A stretch of DNA of 7,700 bases from Candidatus Sphingobacterium stercoripullorum (lineage in GTDB: Bacteria > Bacteroidota > Bacteroidia > Sphingobacteriales > Sphingobacteriaceae), in assembly GCA_019114715.1 (NCBI GenBank), contig DXEZ01000125.1:1-7700 (forward strand), given 5' to 3'. The notes under the pieces were generated by a model. That model was not told the origin of the DNA. It saw only the letters and a list, made by a program, of their open reading frames with translations, and did not search any database. The stretch's first letter is position 1, and each line of letters opens with the position of its first letter. Shown here in pieces: positions 6,653 to 7,700 of the stretch. The position numbers and the translations under genes were made by a program.

Positions 6653-7700
6653 ATGAAGCAATTTATTTATACGGCATTATGTCTAATAATGATTCTGAGC
6701 GGTTGCCAAAAGAAATGGGACGATCATTATAACGAGAAAGAGGTCGCCGTATCCTCCTTAAATCTTTTAGACTATTTAAAGTCTAAACCAGAATACTCCA
6801 AATTTGTAGAGAAGCTCGAAGAATACGGATTGGATGAAGAACTCGCTAGGGATCAGGATCTAACGGTCTGGGCTGTCTCCAACGACAATATGGACGCTTT
6901 TGATTTTACGTCTGGTGATGGAAAATTTATTCTCAGCTACCATTTAAACAATTTGAGCTACGATGAAACTAAGATAAAGAAAAGCCTTCGGGTGATGACC
7001 TTTAATGGGAAGTACCTTACGGTAGTTCCTGAAGGAGGAAAGATACACGTGGGGGATGCTGTTGTTCTGCAGGGCAATCAGCTTTGTAAAAACGGAGTGG
7101 TACATGAAATAGATCAGGTGCTAACACCCGATTTGAGCATATACGAGTACTTGGAACAGCTTGGAGCTGATTATTCGGTCATTAGGGATACTATCCTTGC
7201 CATGAACGACACTATATTTGATCCTGAGAACAGTATTCCAGTAGGGGTGGATCCAACGGGTAATACGGTGTACGATTCAGTTTTTGTTATTTCAAACCCA
7301 ATTTTTGATAAGGTAAATATCCGTTCGGAGTTTGCTAATGTGACCATGTTTCTGCCAAGCAATCAGGTTATTGACGAGTGTTTTAATGACCTAGGTGTAT
7401 TGTACGAGCAGTTTGGGAAAGACTTCTTGCAGGAAGACTCACTAGTTGCTTATAACTGGATCAAGGAGGCCATCTTTTACGACAGTTTAGTTGAGGAGGT
7501 CAGTGGGGAGGATTTCACTTCTGCCTTTGGAAGGTTATGGAAACCTCAGGTGCAGCAGGTAAATCATGAATTCACGCGTATGAGTAACGGCCGGGTGTAC
7601 GATATCACAAAGCTAAAAATTCCTAATAACGTTCATATAGATATGATAAAGCAGCTATTTCATAATTGGGAGTTTGTTCCTGATGCGGAAAAAGATGCAC
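6653..7700 (+). CDS. Second double-FAS1 lipoprotein, 3' end outside window
   Basis: An open frame begins at ATG 6653, 15 bp after the previous stop, and runs without a stop through 349 codons to the window edge. The start is fixed by a clear lipoprotein signal peptide ending in a canonical LSGC with Cys18, followed by QKKWDDHYNEKE; a W-D-D/E-H-Y stretch after the cysteine is common in Bacteroidota FAS1 lipoproteins. FAS1 domain 1 is at ~36-159, with LTVWAVSNDNMDAF (70-83), the Tyr-His pair in FILSYHLNN (92-100) and H2 box CKNGVVHEIDQVLTP (145-159). A second, more divergent FAS1 domain is at ~161-324. It has a long insert around PTGNTVYDSVFVI (201-213), then VTMFLPSNQVIDECF (230-244), no Tyr-His pair, and H2 box SNGRVYDITKLKIP (311-324). 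The visible end, HNWEFVPDAEKDA, resembles the start of the C-terminal module in the preceding gene (WEFTDYPD), so a third module probably follows outside the window. It is likely a surface accessory protein of the same SusCD system; ligand unknown. Confidence 0.87.
   Translation, partial: MKQFIYTALCLIMILSGCQKKWDDHYNEKEVAVSSLNLLDYLKSKPEYSKFVEKLEEYGLDEELARDQDLTVWAVSNDNMDAFDFTSGDGKFILSYHLNNLSYDETKIKKSLRVMTFNGKYLTVVPEGGKIHVGDAVVLQGNQLCKNGVVHEIDQVLTPDLSIYEYLEQLGADYSVIRDTILAMNDTIFDPENSIPVGVDPTGNTVYDSVFVISNPIFDKVNIRSEFANVTMFLPSNQVIDECFNDLGVLYEQFGKDFLQEDSLVAYNWIKEAIFYDSLVEEVSGEDFTSAFGRLWKPQVQQVNHEFTRMSNGRVYDITKLKIPNNVHIDMIKQLFHNWEFVPDAEKDA

Larger units (their letters stand above)
290..7700 (+). other. 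Probable operon: susC-like, susD-like, two FAS1 lipoproteins
   Basis: Four genes on one strand are separated by only 12 bp (3542-3553), 6 bp (5018-5023) and 15 bp (6638-6652). None of these gaps can hold a promoter or a hairpin terminator of normal size. All four products carry export signals: one barrel and three lipoproteins. This fits a single envelope complex. The operon may begin further upstream with the FAS1 fragment (gap 246-289) and continues past the right edge. No terminator was seen after any of the genes. Confidence 0.85.

Noticed and set aside
7171..7362. Antisense open frame of 63 codons in the last FAS1 gene
   Set aside because: The + strand frame here is a continuous FAS1 lipoprotein with a clear start and domain motifs; the antisense frame has no support.

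Overview
This window looks like chromosomal DNA from a member of the Bacteroidota, possibly Sphingobacteriaceae, Cytophagales or Flavobacteriia, although the genus cannot be read from it. The evidence is a textbook SusC/SusD pair, lipoprotein signal peptides followed by short polar tethers, and A-rich translation starts with no strong Shine-Dalgarno sites. All genes lie on the + strand and coding density is very high. There are no RNA genes, insertion sequences, CRISPR arrays or long repeats.

Layout. Positions 1-245 hold the 3' end of a gene cut by the window edge. Its last ~45 residues look like the closing strands of a FAS1 (fasciclin-like) domain. After a 44-bp gap comes a complete SusC-type TonB-dependent outer-membrane transporter (290-3541), then a complete SusD-type lipoprotein (3554-5017). 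Next is a complete lipoprotein with two FAS1 domains and a C-terminal beta-rich module of unclear family (5024-6637). Last is a second double-FAS1 lipoprotein (6653 to the window end) that is still open at base 7700. Gaps within this run are 12, 6 and 15 bp, so the four genes almost certainly form one operon; the upstream FAS1 gene may belong to it too.

How the genes probably work together. SusC/SusD pairs import oligosaccharides or other bulky ligands: SusD is the lid over the SusC barrel, and TonB supplies energy. The two FAS1 lipoproteins sit where a classical Sus locus carries SusE/SusF-like glycan-binding lipoproteins, so they are best read as surface accessory binding proteins of the same complex. 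No glycoside hydrolase, polysaccharide lyase, peptidase, sulfatase or regulator gene is visible, so the substrate cannot be assigned. The SusC protein has no N-terminal STN signalling domain, so it gives no sign of sigma/anti-sigma control through the transporter itself.

The points most worth following up are the FAS1-rich, enzyme-free SusCD cassette, the unassigned C-terminal module of the first FAS1 lipoprotein, and a divergent terminal FAS1 subtype shared by the last gene and the upstream fragment.
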